From: an uncultured Eubacteriales bacterium
GTDB lineage: Bacteria > Bacillota > Clostridia > Oscillospirales > CAG-272
NCBI GenBank assembly: GCA_900321265.1
Contig: ONVJ01000217.1
Span: forward strand, 1 to 6,008
Direction: 5' to 3'
Length of the DNA: 6,008 nucleotides
Each line of letters starts with the position of its first letter. Position 1 is the stretch's first letter. Below are positions 5,848 through 6,008 of this stretch, piece by piece. Both the position numbers and the translations under genes were made by a program. The notes under the pieces were generated by a model that was given only the letters and a program-made list of their open reading frames with translations, was not told the DNA's origin and did not search any database.

Positions 5848-6008
5848 CCGGCGGCGACAGTATTTATTAACGCAGAGTAAATTATTTGTTAAAAAATAAT
5901 AATAATATGCCTAATCAATAAAATCCGATCACGATCCGCCGTTCGCATCGGTTTTTCTGCTTCGTGCATCTGCCTTTATTGTCCGGAAATGCCAGATAAA
6001 AACATGTC
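5848..6008. other. Intergenic region, AT-rich near the promoter, no gene seen
   Basis: No reading frame here has a convincing start, Shine-Dalgarno site and length. A run of A and T from about 5861 to 5925 lies upstream of the secreted-gene promoter and could act as an UP-like element. On the plus strand CCGAT (5927-5931) and ATCGG (5947-5951) can form a 5-bp stem with a 15-nt loop followed by TTTTT. This is too weak to call a terminator. Short minus-strand frames open at the right edge could be the tail of an upstream gene but have no recognisable sequence. Confidence 0.5.

Noticed and set aside
4773..5870. A 365-codon plus-strand reading frame rich in Gly, Leu and Val
   Set aside because: It lies antisense to the secreted-protein gene across its whole length, and its Gly-rich part is the complement of the TTAAP stalk. 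The minus-strand gene has a signal peptide, a perfect Shine-Dalgarno and sensible domains.
5881..5900. 7-bp A/T inverted repeat ATTATTT...AAATAAT
   Set aside because: An all-A/T stem in an A/T-rich promoter-upstream stretch is expected by chance and would be weak.
5989..6008. Possible plus-strand gene start ATG CCA GAT AAA AAC
   Set aside because: No Shine-Dalgarno sequence precedes it and only six codons are visible before the window ends.

Overview
The window reads as chromosomal DNA from a moderately GC-rich, Gram-positive-type anaerobe, most likely class Clostridia (Bacillota), of the kind common in gut metagenomes. Support comes from the uvrB-uvrA gene order, strong AGGAG-type ribosome binding sites, a VanZ-family membrane protein, a Bacillus-type UvrA with an early CxxC zinc pair, and a secreted protein with a Thr/Ala/Pro/Glu stalk and a Cys-hydrophobic-Arg/Lys tail. 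This placement is an inference from family knowledge; no rRNA or other marker gene is present.

Every convincing gene lies on the minus strand, so the window reads biologically from right to left. From 6008 to 5784 is an AT-rich intergenic region with two copies of a TATAAT-containing 11-mer. At 5783-4842 is a 313-residue exported protein of unknown function. From 4841 to 4567 is a regulatory intergenic region. It holds two hairpins downstream of the secreted gene (neither with a U-tract), a near-consensus sigma-A-type promoter at 4671-4643, and a leader with two interleaved inverted repeats.

That promoter heads an apparent four-gene operon: queA (4566-3457, tRNA queuosine synthesis), a VanZ-family membrane protein (3460-2819), uvrB (2796-736) and the first 245 codons of uvrA (735 to the left edge). 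The genes are tightly packed: a 4-nt ATGA overlap, a 22-nt gap, and a TGA directly abutting the next ATG. UvrA and UvrB together find DNA lesions and load the UvrC nuclease. QueA modifies tRNA wobble bases. The VanZ protein sits in the membrane and has no obvious link to either. The repair genes therefore seem to be transcribed from the queA promoter, and I see no LexA (DinR-type) box in the window.

Most of the window is ordinary housekeeping sequence. The parts worth a second look are the secreted protein with its possible Cys-containing C-terminal sorting signal, the structured queA leader, the two candidate queA starts, and the insertion of a VanZ gene between tRNA-modification and DNA-repair genes. 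I did not find convincing evidence of a new multi-gene system.
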